Assembly (NCBI GenBank): GCA_900541785.1
Contig: UQKY01000035.1
Span: forward strand, 1 to 22,343
DNA length: 22,343 nucleotides
Reading direction: 5' to 3'
Source: an uncultured Collinsella sp.
GTDB taxonomy: Bacteria; Actinomycetota; Coriobacteriia; Coriobacteriales; Coriobacteriaceae
Made by a program: the position numbers and the translations under genes. The notes beneath the pieces were generated by a model that saw nothing but the letters and a program-made list of their open reading frames with translations, ran no database searches and had not been told where the DNA came from. Position 1 is the first letter of the stretch; each line of letters starts with the position of its first letter. Of the stretch, positions 14,742-22,312 are shown in pieces.

Positions 14742-16055
14742 CTAGTTGCGCTTGAGGTGGACGACGGTTTCGCAGTGGAAGGTTTGCGGGAACAGGTCAA
14801 CCGGCGTGATCTTGACGGGGGAGAAGGTGCCTTCCTCGACAAAGCGTTTGAGATCGCGCGCCAGGGTGGCCGGGTCGCAGCTCACGTAGGCGACATCGCG
14901 GGCACTCGTGCTGGCGATGAGGTCGATGGCCTCGGGCGCCAGACCTGCACGCGGCGGGTCGACCACTAGGACATCGGCATCCTGGTCGGGGAACTCGCGC
15001 ACGGCATCGCCGCCGATGACGTCGACGTTATCGAGCTTGTTGATCTCCAAGTTACGGCGCAGGTCGCGCACGGCCGGGCCGTAGGCCTCGACGGCAGCGA
15101 CAAAGTCGCAGCGGCGGGCGAGCGGCAGGGTAAAGGTGCCGGCGCCGCAGTACAGATCCACGGCAAGCTCGTCTTCCTGCGGATCGAGTGCGTCCATAAC
15201 GAGCTCGATCAAAATCTCGGCACCCTTGGTGTTAACCTGGAAAAACGACGGGGCGGACAGGCGCATCTGACCGTCAGCGATATTCTCGGTCCAGGAGCCC
15301 TCTCCAGCGAGCATCTCCACCTTGGAAACGCGGCGGGCCTTCTTCTCGCCCTTGCTCATGACGCGCACGACGCTCGTGGGATGGGCGGCGTCTGCCAGAA
15401 CGCGCGAGACCTGTGAGCGCGGGAAGGAGCCTGTGGGCGTCCAAAGCGCGACCTCGAGTGCCTTGGTGCGACGCGAAGCGCGAATGCCCACGCGCTCCAG
15501 ACCCAGGTCGTGGCTGCCGCTCAGATAGTTGAGCGCGCCGACGACCGATTTGAGCGCCTTGGGAAAACGCTTATCGAACAGCGGGCATGCATCGACGGTC
15601 ACGATCTTGCTGGGATCGACGCCGTGCATGCCAAGGCGTACGCGACCGTTGACGACGGTCGGTTCGAGCTCGATTTTATTGCGGTAGCCCCAGTCGTCCT
15701 TGGTATGGCGGATGGGCTGCACCAGCTCATCGACCTGCTCAGGAGCGAACTTGCCGATGCGCTCGAGCGTGGAACGCAGGTTTTGCTCCTTGGCGGCGAG
15801 CTGTGTCGTGCGTGAGAGATTGCCCCACGAGCAGCCGCCGCAGATGCCCACGAAGGGGCAGGGAGACTGAATGCGATCGGGGCTTGGCTCCAGAATCTCG
15901 GTCGTGCGGGCGCGCATAAACGACTTGCCGTCCTGCACGATCTCGGCTTCGACGGTGTCGCCCGCCACGGCGCCTTGCACAAATGTGGCCTTGCCGTTGT
16001 CGGCATGTGCCAGACCGTCGGCGCCGTACGTCATCGATTCTATGGTGAGCTTCAT
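14742..16055 (-). CDS. TrmA/RlmD-type 23S rRNA (uracil-C5) methyltransferase
   Basis: A 437-residue SAM-dependent methyltransferase, started at ATG 16055, where the TRAM domain begins (MKLTIESMTYGADGLAHADNG); an ORF extension of 26 residues upstream lacks a ribosome site and looks non-coding. An iron-sulfur cluster is indicated by C66, C72 and C75 (PCPFVGICGGC) with C157 (DACPLF). The methylase core shows FFQVN (271-275), DLYCGAGTF (300-308), VVDPPRAGL (364-372), the nucleophile C393 in YVSCDPATLARD and a late LFPQTFHCET with probable base E429. This is the pattern of RlmD/RlmCD enzymes that make m5U in 23S rRNA. Exact site (U747, U1939 or both) cannot be told. Confidence 0.92.
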   Translation of the reverse strand: MKLTIESMTYGADGLAHADNGKATFVQGAVAGDTVEAEIVQDGKSFMRARTTEILEPSPDRIQSPCPFVGICGGCSWGNLSRTTQLAAKEQNLRSTLERIGKFAPEQVDELVQPIRHTKDDWGYRNKIELEPTVVNGRVRLGMHGVDPSKIVTVDACPLFDKRFPKALKSVVGALNYLSGSHDLGLERVGIRASRRTKALEVALWTPTGSFPRSQVSRVLADAAHPTSVVRVMSKGEKKARRVSKVEMLAGEGSWTENIADGQMRLSAPSFFQVNTKGAEILIELVMDALDPQEDELAVDLYCGAGTFTLPLARRCDFVAAVEAYGPAVRDLRRNLEINKLDNVDVIGGDAVREFPDQDADVLVVDPPRAGLAPEAIDLIASTSARDVAYVSCDPATLARDLKRFVEEGTFSPVKITPVDLFPQTFHCETVVHLKRN

Positions 16056-16104
16056 ATTCCTGCCTGTCATTCGCGGATTTGTCCGCAACCATGGTAGCAG
16101 GGAA

Positions 16105-16146
16105 AAGCGCCCCGTATCTGGGGCATTCCTCAAATACGGGGCGCTT
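16105..16146 (-). terminator. Terminator after ppk
   Basis: AAGCGCCCCGTAT (16105-16117) and ATACGGGGCGCTT (16134-16146) form a perfect 13-bp stem with a 16-base loop. On the minus strand it begins 10 bases after the ppk stop and ends in TTTT, giving a good intrinsic terminator ahead of the methyltransferase gene. Confidence 0.85.
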
Positions 16147-16156
16147 CTACAAACGT

Positions 16157-18670
16157 CTATTTCGTCTTGCCGGTAATGAGCGTCTTAAGGCCTAGGCCGA
16201 TCAGGCCCAGTCCCATGCGCACGCGACCGGGGCGATGGCGCTCGATGGCCTTGGTCTTGTCGGCGGGCTTATCGCGACGGGCGCTCGTCTCGGGTGCGGG
16301 CTTGGTGACCTGCGGCTCGGGCTGAGGCGCAGGTGCAGGCTCGGGCTCAATGACGGTTGCCTGGACCTTCTGAACCTCGGGCGCTTTCTCCACGGCGGGC
16401 TCTGCGGCAGCCACGGGTTCATTCACTGAGGGAGCGGCAACTGCTTCCGGCTCGACAGTGGGCTCGACAACTGCCTCGCGCTCAACCTCGGCCTGAATAG
16501 CCTCTTCGGCCACACGTTCCTTCTCACGCGCGCGCTGCTGCGCGGCGGCCTCGGCGTTGCGATAGGCACGCTCCAGCAGGGCTTCCTGCGAGTTGAAGGG
16601 TTTCTCACCCTCTGCACGCTCCACGGGGACCCAGGTACCGTCGCTCGTGAGGCTGCGGGCCTTCACATTGTCGCGCAGCTGCATGCTCATGTACTTATGG
16701 ACCAGGGAACGGCAGGTGGGGTCGAGCACGGGGAAGGCGATCTCCACGCGGTGCTCGGTGTTGCGCGTCATCATGTCTGCCGAGCTCAGGTAGATCATGT
16801 CCGAGTCCACGCCAAAGGCATAGACGCGCGCATGCTCCAAAAAACGTCCGACGATGGAGCGCACGTGCACGTTCTCGGTCTTGCCCGGAATACCGGGCTT
16901 GAGACACGAGATGCCGCGGATGATCATGTCCACGCGCACACCGGCACACGATGCCTCGGCGATCTTATCGATAACCTCGCGGTCGGTCAGCGAGTTGAGC
17001 TTAAAGAACACGCGGGCGGGCTCGCCGACAAGGGCGCGCTGAATCTCGCGGTCCAGGCCGCGCATGATGAGCGGTTTCAGTCCGACGGGCGCCACGCCCA
17101 GGAAGCGGTAGTCGCCGCGCAGGTTGCCCAGCGACAGGTTGCGGAAGAACAGGTTGGCGTCCTCGCCGATGCCGGGATGGGCGGTCATGAGCATAAAGTC
17201 GCTGTAGAGCTTGGCCGTCTTCTCGTTAAAGTTGCCGGTGCCCAACAGTGTCAGGCGTGTAAGCGCCATGCCCTCGCGATAGGTGAGCTGGCAGATCTTG
17301 GAGTGGCACTTAAAGCCCTCGGAGCCGTAGATAACGGTGCAGCCGGCCTCTTCCAAGCGCTCGGCCCACTCGATGTTGTTCTGCTCATCGAAGCGGGCGC
17401 GGAGCTCCATGAGCACCGTGACCTCTTTGCCGTTTTCGGCAGCATCGATGAGCGACTCGCACAGGCGGCTCTGCTTGGCCACGCGGTAGAGCGTGATTCG
17501 CAGCGAGATGCACTCGGGGTCGTAGGCGGCCTCGTGCACCAGATCCAGGAAGGGGTTCATGGCCTCATAGGGATAAAAGAGCAGCTTGTCGCCCTGCAAC
17601 ACTTGCTCGCGAATGGAGCGGGACATATCGATGGTGGGGTTGGGCTGCGGCTTAAACGGCGTAAAGAGCAGCTCGTTGCGCAGGTGCTCGGGAATCTTGC
17701 CCTCAATGCCGAAGACATAGCCCAGGTTGAGCGGGATATCGCAGGTAAAGACCGAGCGACGCGAGAGCTCGAGCGCCTTGCGGATAGTCTTGAGCGTTGG
17801 CTTTTCGAGGGAGCCCGATACGGCGAGCACTACCGGCTGCAGACGCAAGCGTTTCTTGAGGATGCGCTTCATGTGCTGGCGGTAATCCTCTTCCTCCTCG
17901 ACGCCCTCGCCGTCCGGGTCGATATCGGCATTGCGGGTGACGCGGATCAGCGCGCGATCCAGCGGCTTATAGGAGCCAAAGCAGCTGTCCAGGCAGGCGA
18001 GGATGACGTCCTCGAGCAGAATGTAGGAGTAGGTGCCGGTGGGCGAGGGGATCTCGACCACGCGGTTCATCGAGGCGGGAATCTCGATAAGGCCCAGCAG
18101 GCTCTCCTCGTCGGTGACGCCGTCCAGGCCACAAGCCAGATAGAGTGCGCCGTTGCGCAGGTTGGGGAAGGGGTGGCGCGGGTCGATGACCAACGGCGAG
18201 ATGACCGGCGACACGTAGGCTTGGAAGTAGCGGGTTACGAAGGTGCGCTCCTCGGGCGTAAGCGAATCGATGCGGGCGCGGTGAACGCCCAGAGCGTCGA
18301 GCTTGCCCTCGATGCTCTTAAAGATGGACTCCCAACGGGTAAGGAGCCCGGGCAGCTCTGCCATGACAGCATCGACCTGTTCGGAGGCGGTCATATTGCT
18401 CTTGTTGTCGACAGGTTGCTTTTTGAGCTCGGCCAAGTCGGACAGGCCACCCACGCGCACCATGAGGAACTCATCGAGGTTGGACTCGAAGATCGAGACG
18501 AACTTAAGGCGCTCGAACAGCGGCACGGACTCATCAAAAGCCTCGTCGAGCACGCGGTTGTCAAAGCGTAGCCAGCTGAGCTCTCGGTTCTGCGTGTACG
18601 AGAAGTCGCGCGGCGGCTTGCGCAGCTTGGCGACCTTTTGCTTCTTTTCGATTTTGCTCGGCATATGCAT
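16157..18670 (-). CDS. ppk: Polyphosphate kinase 1 with an Ala/Pro/Glu-rich C-terminal tail
   Basis: An 837-residue Ppk1, which reversibly polymerises the ATP gamma-phosphate into polyphosphate. The N domain starts with NRELSWLRFDNRVLDEA (28-44) and SNLDEFLMVRVGGL (63-76). The two phospholipase-D-like active-site histidines are H456 (KCHSKI, the residue that is phosphorylated in the family) and H613 (GRFLEHARVYAFG). LLGTGNFNEKTAKLYSD (475-491) and MTRNTEHRVEIAFPV (634-648) are standard. The family core ends near residue 700; the extra 130 residues begin with a charged helix (AEAAAQQRAREKERVAEEA), pass through PEP/APA-rich low complexity (about 735-795) and end in a basic stretch and a Gly/Leu-rich segment MGLGLIGLGLKTLITGKTK. 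The start at 18670 has a weak ribosome site; MPSK two codons on is an alternative. Confidence 0.95.
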   Translation of the reverse strand: MHMPSKIEKKQKVAKLRKPPRDFSYTQNRELSWLRFDNRVLDEAFDESVPLFERLKFVSIFESNLDEFLMVRVGGLSDLAELKKQPVDNKSNMTASEQVDAVMAELPGLLTRWESIFKSIEGKLDALGVHRARIDSLTPEERTFVTRYFQAYVSPVISPLVIDPRHPFPNLRNGALYLACGLDGVTDEESLLGLIEIPASMNRVVEIPSPTGTYSYILLEDVILACLDSCFGSYKPLDRALIRVTRNADIDPDGEGVEEEEDYRQHMKRILKKRLRLQPVVLAVSGSLEKPTLKTIRKALELSRRSVFTCDIPLNLGYVFGIEGKIPEHLRNELLFTPFKPQPNPTIDMSRSIREQVLQGDKLLFYPYEAMNPFLDLVHEAAYDPECISLRITLYRVAKQSRLCESLIDAAENGKEVTVLMELRARFDEQNNIEWAERLEEAGCTVIYGSEGFKCHSKICQLTYREGMALTRLTLLGTGNFNEKTAKLYSDFMLMTAHPGIGEDANLFFRNLSLGNLRGDYRFLGVAPVGLKPLIMRGLDREIQRALVGEPARVFFKLNSLTDREVIDKIAEASCAGVRVDMIIRGISCLKPGIPGKTENVHVRSIVGRFLEHARVYAFGVDSDMIYLSSADMMTRNTEHRVEIAFPVLDPTCRSLVHKYMSMQLRDNVKARSLTSDGTWVPVERAEGEKPFNSQEALLERAYRNAEAAAQQRAREKERVAEEAIQAEVEREAVVEPTVEPEAVAAPSVNEPVAAAEPAVEKAPEVQKVQATVIEPEPAPAPQPEPQVTKPAPETSARRDKPADKTKAIERHRPGRVRMGLGLIGLGLKTLITGKTK

Positions 18671-19068
18671 CTGTCCGTTCAGTCCCTGCGGGGGACGGTA
18701 GCTAACACTATTCCCTATTGTCTCAATTTAGTCGACTTATGGCGTGGACGCATCGCGCGAACGGTATCTTTACCTACTTCTTACGCTGACAAGTCATAGG
18801 ACTGACGCCCTGCTCGTGCGCAAACGATCCATATCCTCACTCAACTGGTGAGAATGTATGAATAAGAATGATAGCAAGCTGAATATAATCGAATGTAGGT
18901 CGAATCGAGGGCAAGCGTCATTTATATGCAGAAAACCGTTTTCACTATGCAATTTTGAATCATGGATTACTTTGAGTGTTCAAGCTTGATTTCCTAGAAA
19001 AATAACGTTTACCTAGGAAAATCTGCTTTACGAAACTGAAGTGCATCATGGGAAATCATATGCGATAT

Positions 19069-19135
19069 ACCGTTCATCGTACTTTGCTGACCGTTCGGGG
19101 GCGAGGTAGCATTACGAATGGAATTTGGATATAAC
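19069..19135 (+). promoter_or_regulatory. arcA copy 1 promoter with LytTR-like direct repeats
   Basis: ACCGTTCAT (19069-19077) and ACCGTTCGG (19090-19098) are 9-bp direct repeats with a 12-bp spacer. Both fit the published LytTR consensus (T/A)(A/C)(C/A)GTTN(A/G)(T/G) at every position. The -10 box TATAAC is at 19130-19135, 40 bases after the start of the second repeat, and no -35 hexamer is visible, as expected for an activator-dependent promoter. The same arrangement precedes copy 2. Regulator identity is inference. Confidence 0.6.
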
Positions 19136-19152
19136 TAGAGCTGTCAGCAAGC

Positions 19153-19201
19153 AGCGTCCCATATGGAGGGGCGCTGATACATTCGGCCAGTAAGGCCCGA
19201 A
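19153..19201 (+). promoter_or_regulatory. Structured leader of arcA copy 1
   Basis: Hairpin one pairs AGCGTCCC (19153-19160) with GGGGCGCT (19168-19175), eight pairs, loop seven. Hairpin two pairs TTCGGCC (19182-19188) with GGCCCGAA (19194-19201), one bulged C, loop five, ending just before the AAAGGTAGGAGG ribosome site. Both hairpins reappear before copy 2 with changed but still pairing bases. Confidence 0.5.
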
Positions 19202-19217
19202 AGAAAGGTAGGAGGCC

Positions 19218-20459
19218 ATGACGAAAGGTCTGCACGTGCCTTCCGAGATCGGCAAGCTCAGGAAGGTCTGCCTGCACCGTCCCGGCGACGAGCTCCTCAA
19301 CCTGCCGCCCGACGAGCTCGAGCGACTCCTGTTCGACGACGTCCCGTTCCTGGAGGTCGCACAGCAGGAGCACGACACCTTCGCCCAGATCCTGAGGGAC
19401 CAGGGCGTGGAGGTCCTCTACCTCGAGAACCTCGTCGCCGAGGTGTTCGACCAGGTCCCCGGCGCCCGCGCCGAGTTCACCGACCAGTACATCGCCGAGG
19501 CCGGCATCCGCGGCCAGCACATGCCGCAGATCGTCCGCGAGAAGCTGGACTCCATCGAGGACAACCTCGAGTTCGTCAAGAAGACCATGGCCGGCATGAC
19601 CAAGGCCGAGATCGACATGCCCCTCACGGCGTCCACGACCCTCGACTCCCTGGTCAACTCCGAGTCCGAGTCCGACCTGATCATCGACCCGATGCCCAAC
19701 CTCTACTTCACCCGCGACCCGTTCGCGGTCGTCGGCGAGGGCGTCAACCTCAACCGCATGTACTCGGTCACCCGCAACCGCGAGACCCTGTACGGCAAGT
19801 ACGTCTTCAAGTACCACCCCGACTACAAGGACGTCTCCCTGTACTTCCGCCGCGACTGCCAGTTCCACACCGAGGGCGGCGACGTGCTGAACATCAACGA
19901 GAAGACCCTCGCCGTCGGCATCTCCCAGCGCACCCAGGCCGCCGCTATCGACGTCATGGCCCAGAACATCTTCTGGAACTCCGACTCCAAGGTCGAGCGC
20001 ATCCTGGCCTTCGACATCCCGGTCTCGCGCGCCTTCATGCACCTCGACACGGTCTTCACCCAGATCGACGTCGATAAGTTCACGATCCACCCCGCCATCA
20101 TGGGCACCCTGCGCGTCTACGAGCTGACCGCCGGCAAGAACCCGGGCGACGTGAACATCCGCCTGATCGAGGACACCCTCGAGCACGTCCTGGAGGACGC
20201 CACCGGCGTCGACCAGGTCAAGCTGATCCCCTGCGGCGGCGGCGACCCGATCGCGGCCTCCCGCGAGCAGTGGAACGACGGCTCCAACACCCTGTGCGTC
20301 GAGCCCGGCAAGATCTGCGTCTACGCCCGCAACACCGTCACCAACGACGTGCTGTACAAGGAGGGCCTGGACCTTCTCGTCGTGCCCTCCGCCGAGCTCT
20401 CCCGCGGCCGCGGCGGCCCGCGCTGCATGAGCATGCCCTTCTGGCGCGAGGACCTCTAA
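19218..20459 (+). CDS. arcA: Arginine deiminase, copy 1
   Basis: A 413-residue arginine deiminase, which converts L-arginine to citrulline and ammonia as the first step of the arginine deiminase pathway; citrulline is then split to yield ATP, usually by ArcB and ArcC. The guanidino-modifying fold is shown by FTRDPF at 165-170, FHTEGGDV at 217-223 (E219, D222), H275 in FMHLDTVFTQID, and the catalytic cysteine C403 in RGGPRCMSMPFWRED. Length matches the family (about 405-415). AGGAGG lies two bases from the ATG, with an additional AAAGG further upstream. Codons are almost all C- or G-ending, more extreme than in neighbouring genes, in keeping with very high expression. A second copy begins 3095 bases downstream. 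Confidence 0.97.
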   Translation: MTKGLHVPSEIGKLRKVCLHRPGDELLNLPPDELERLLFDDVPFLEVAQQEHDTFAQILRDQGVEVLYLENLVAEVFDQVPGARAEFTDQYIAEAGIRGQHMPQIVREKLDSIEDNLEFVKKTMAGMTKAEIDMPLTASTTLDSLVNSESESDLIIDPMPNLYFTRDPFAVVGEGVNLNRMYSVTRNRETLYGKYVFKYHPDYKDVSLYFRRDCQFHTEGGDVLNINEKTLAVGISQRTQAAAIDVMAQNIFWNSDSKVERILAFDIPVSRAFMHLDTVFTQIDVDKFTIHPAIMGTLRVYELTAGKNPGDVNIRLIEDTLEHVLEDATGVDQVKLIPCGGGDPIAASREQWNDGSNTLCVEPGKICVYARNTVTNDVLYKEGLDLLVVPSAELSRGRGGPRCMSMPFWREDL

Positions 20460-20521
20460 GGTCTTCAAGGACCCGTACAGGTCTTAATACATACATCTAG
20501 CTGCCATTAGATGTCTCCCAT

Positions 20522-20551
20522 TGGGGCGGTGCGGGTATTCGCACCGCCCCA
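20522..20551 (+). terminator. Terminator after arcA copy 1
   Basis: TGGGGCGGTGCG (20522-20533) and CGCACCGCCCCA (20540-20551) form a perfect 12-bp stem with a six-base loop, followed by TTCTTGT. A smaller hairpin ACATCTA/TAGATGT (20493-20514) precedes it. Confidence 0.82.
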
Positions 20552-20608
20552 TTCTTGTATGAGGAACGTCAACACGATTGGATGACTGCTTTTGTAAGGA
20601 GCTTGGTC

Positions 20609-21733
20609 ATGGATATCAAGGCAATCGGCGTTGAGGAGTGGCTCAACGTTTGGGAGAAGAGCGCCACGTGGGATATCGCCCAGTCGACGATTTCGTCACT
20701 TACCATGGGCGAGCTTCGCGCGCTCGACGAACAGGACGGCGCCACGTTCTACGAGCGCCTGGATCGCGAGAAGATGAACTACGGCTGGATCGAGGGTTCG
20801 CCGGAGTTTAAGGCCGAGGTTGCCAAGCTGTATCGTCGCGAGGTCAATCCCGATCACATTCTGCAGACCAATGGCTGCACGGGCGCCAACCTCAACGCCA
20901 TCATGGCCGTTGTCGGGCCCGGCGACCACGTTATCGCCGAGTGGCCTACCTATGCGCCGCTCTATGAGATCCCGCGTACGCTTGGTGCCGAGGTCGAGTA
21001 TTGGGAGCTTCGCGAGGAGCTCGGGTGGAAACTCGATATCGAACAGCTCAAGCGCTCGGTGCGCCCCAACACGAAGCTCATCTGCATCAACAACGCATCG
21101 AACCCCATCGGTACGGTGCTTGATGCCGATACGCTCGGCCAGATTGCCGAGATCGCCCGCTCGGTTGGCGCCTATGTGCTGTGCGACGAGGTGTATCTGC
21201 CGCTTGAGAACACTGAGGACTTTTTGTCGATGGCCGATGTGTACGAGAAGGCCATCGTCACCAACTCGGTGTCCAAGACCTATTCGACGCCTGCGGCCCG
21301 CGTGGGCTGGGTTGTGGCAGACGAAGAGGTATCTAACCGCATTCGCACGTACCGCGACTACACCATGATTTGCGGCGGCGTGTTCAACGACGCCCTGGCG
21401 ACCTATGTGCTCAAGCACAAGGACAAGATCCTCGAGCGCAACCGCAAGATCGTGTTTGGAAACCGCGATATCGCGCAGGCTTGGATTGATACGCAGCATC
21501 GCGTTTCCTGGACGGCCCCGCAGGGCGTGTCTACCTCGTTTATCAAGCTTGATATTCCCGAGGACGACGAGGAGTTCTGCAAGCGCCTGCTGGCCGATAG
21601 GGGAGTGCTGTTGGTCCCCGGTAGCCGTTTTGAGCTTCCCTGCGGAGCGCGCCTGGGCTACTGCGCGAGCGAAGATGTTCTTCGCGAGGGCCTGAGGCTT
21701 CTGGGCGAGGCGCTGGCCGAGTTCGATCGCTAG
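20609..21733 (+). CDS. Fold-type I PLP aminotransferase, ArcT-like
   Basis: A 374-residue class I/II aminotransferase started at ATG 20609, where AAGGAG sits seven bases upstream; the longer reading frame from 20555 overlaps the arcA terminator tail and lacks a ribosome site. Cofactor residues are N165 (NNASNPIGT), D193 and Y196 (CDEVYLP), K223 as the Schiff-base lysine (SVSKTYSTPAARVGW) and R231; a substrate-carboxylate Arg is likely in PCGARLGYC near the C-terminus. Its place between two arcA genes recalls arcT, the putative transaminase of Lactobacillus sakei arcABCTDR. A role in arginine, citrulline or ornithine metabolism is inference; related enzymes include capreomycidine synthases. 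It has its own space before it and a good terminator after it. Confidence 0.85.
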   Translation: MDIKAIGVEEWLNVWEKSATWDIAQSTISSLTMGELRALDEQDGATFYERLDREKMNYGWIEGSPEFKAEVAKLYRREVNPDHILQTNGCTGANLNAIMAVVGPGDHVIAEWPTYAPLYEIPRTLGAEVEYWELREELGWKLDIEQLKRSVRPNTKLICINNASNPIGTVLDADTLGQIAEIARSVGAYVLCDEVYLPLENTEDFLSMADVYEKAIVTNSVSKTYSTPAARVGWVVADEEVSNRIRTYRDYTMICGGVFNDALATYVLKHKDKILERNRKIVFGNRDIAQAWIDTQHRVSWTAPQGVSTSFIKLDIPEDDEEFCKRLLADRGVLLVPGSRFELPCGARLGYCASEDVLREGLRLLGEALAEFDR

Positions 21734-21785
21734 TTCCTTGAGGTTTTCGAAGGCCTAAACCTTACTGGGCCCTAGGTGTACCGAA

Positions 21786-21826
21786 TGCAGACCCGCTCCC
21801 TTTTGGGGAACGGGTCTGTTTGTCTT
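21786..21826 (+). terminator. Terminator after the ArcT-like gene
   Basis: CAGACCCG (21788-21795) pairs with CGGGTCTG (21811-21818), with an inner TCCC/GGGA stem, and is followed by TTTGTCTTT. Confidence 0.85.
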
Positions 21827-22163
21827 TGCCGCCGAAAAAGACAAGTTGTTACAAATGGAGACGCAAGATCGATCGGGTATTCGACGGGCCTTATACTGAG
21901 CTTCCGGTGAACGGTATCCAACGTCTGGTAAACGGTAATCTGTTTGCCAAAAATGAATAGGACGAACTTTATTCTGAATAAAAATCAAAATGGTTGAGAC
22001 ACAGCGAGAATTGCGAATTATATTCATATCGTTGCGTGAAATATGCAATTTGGGGGTGGTTTAACAAAGGTTAGTTTCAATTGATCTTGCGGTTAAAAAG
22101 CGTTTAAGCACGTAAATCCACTTTATTTAATCAAAGTATGCCATGCGTGAAGTATATGTGTAT

Positions 22164-22230
22164 GCCGTTCACCCCTCATATAAAACCGTTCGGGGGCGAG
22201 GTGGAAGTATGGACTGATTTTGGATATAAA
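22164..22230 (+). promoter_or_regulatory. arcA copy 2 promoter with LytTR-like direct repeats
   Basis: GCCGTTCAC (22164-22172) and ACCGTTCGG (22185-22193) are spaced exactly as before copy 1, and the 18 bases 22185-22202 are identical to 19090-19107. The second repeat fits the LytTR consensus fully; the first misses it at both ends. The -10 box TATAAA is at 22225-22230, at the same distance as in copy 1 and 88 bases before the ATG in both. Confidence 0.6.
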
Positions 22231-22247
22231 TATGTCGTCAGCAATAA

Positions 22248-22295
22248 CGCCTCACACGGAGGGGCGCTAACGAATCGGCCCTGACAAGGGCCCGA
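22248..22295 (+). promoter_or_regulatory. Structured leader of arcA copy 2
   Basis: CGCCTC (22248-22253) pairs with GGGGCG (22261-22266), loop seven, and TCGGCCC (22275-22281) pairs with GGGCCCGA (22288-22295), one bulged C, loop six. The pairing partners differ from those of copy 1 while keeping both hairpins. Confidence 0.5.
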
Positions 22296-22312
22296 AAGAA
22301 AGGTAGGAGGCC

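Larger units (their letters stand above)
18671..19217. promoter_or_regulatory. 547-base intergenic region, upstream of ppk and arcA copy 1
   Basis: No credible gene is seen. Bases 18840-19080 are clearly AT-richer than the surroundings. It holds two TGAATA boxes 21 bp apart (18859 and 18880), an inverted repeat TTTCCTAG/CTAGGAAA (18990-18997 and 19013-19020), the direct-repeat site and -10 box of arcA listed separately, and the structured arcA leader. A TATAAT at 18883-18888 may be another promoter but has no good -35. The ppk promoter must lie near 18690-18730 on the minus strand; I could not fix it. Confidence 0.5.
21734..22312. promoter_or_regulatory. 579-base intergenic region upstream of arcA copy 2
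   Basis: After the aminotransferase terminator no credible gene is seen; the region from about 21840 to 22180 is AT-rich. It contains a minus-strand pair of LytTR-like repeats (21907-21915 and 21928-21936), two TGAATA boxes 21 bp apart (21954 and 21975), a 7-1-7 palindrome TTTATTC-T-GAATAAA (21968-21982) and the copy 2 promoter and leader listed separately. It is partly homologous to the region before copy 1. Confidence 0.5.

Noticed and set aside
16056..16133. 26-residue N-terminal extension of the rRNA methyltransferase
   Set aside because: No ribosome site, no family similarity, and the TRAM domain begins at the ATG at 16055.
16697..18571. A 624-codon open frame opposite ppk
   Set aside because: It is an antisense shadow of a well-supported ppk gene, with a His/Ala/Gly/Asp-rich composition typical of GC-rich reverse frames and no ribosome site or family motif.
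19074..20468. A 464-codon open frame opposite arcA
   Set aside because: It arises from the strong codon bias of arcA; the translation is Val/Asp/Gly-rich low complexity with no recognisable domain.
21755..22048. A 97-codon minus-strand frame between the aminotransferase and arcA copy 2
   Set aside because: It overlaps the aminotransferase terminator, has no ribosome site and shows no recognisable family; it lies in AT-rich regulatory DNA.
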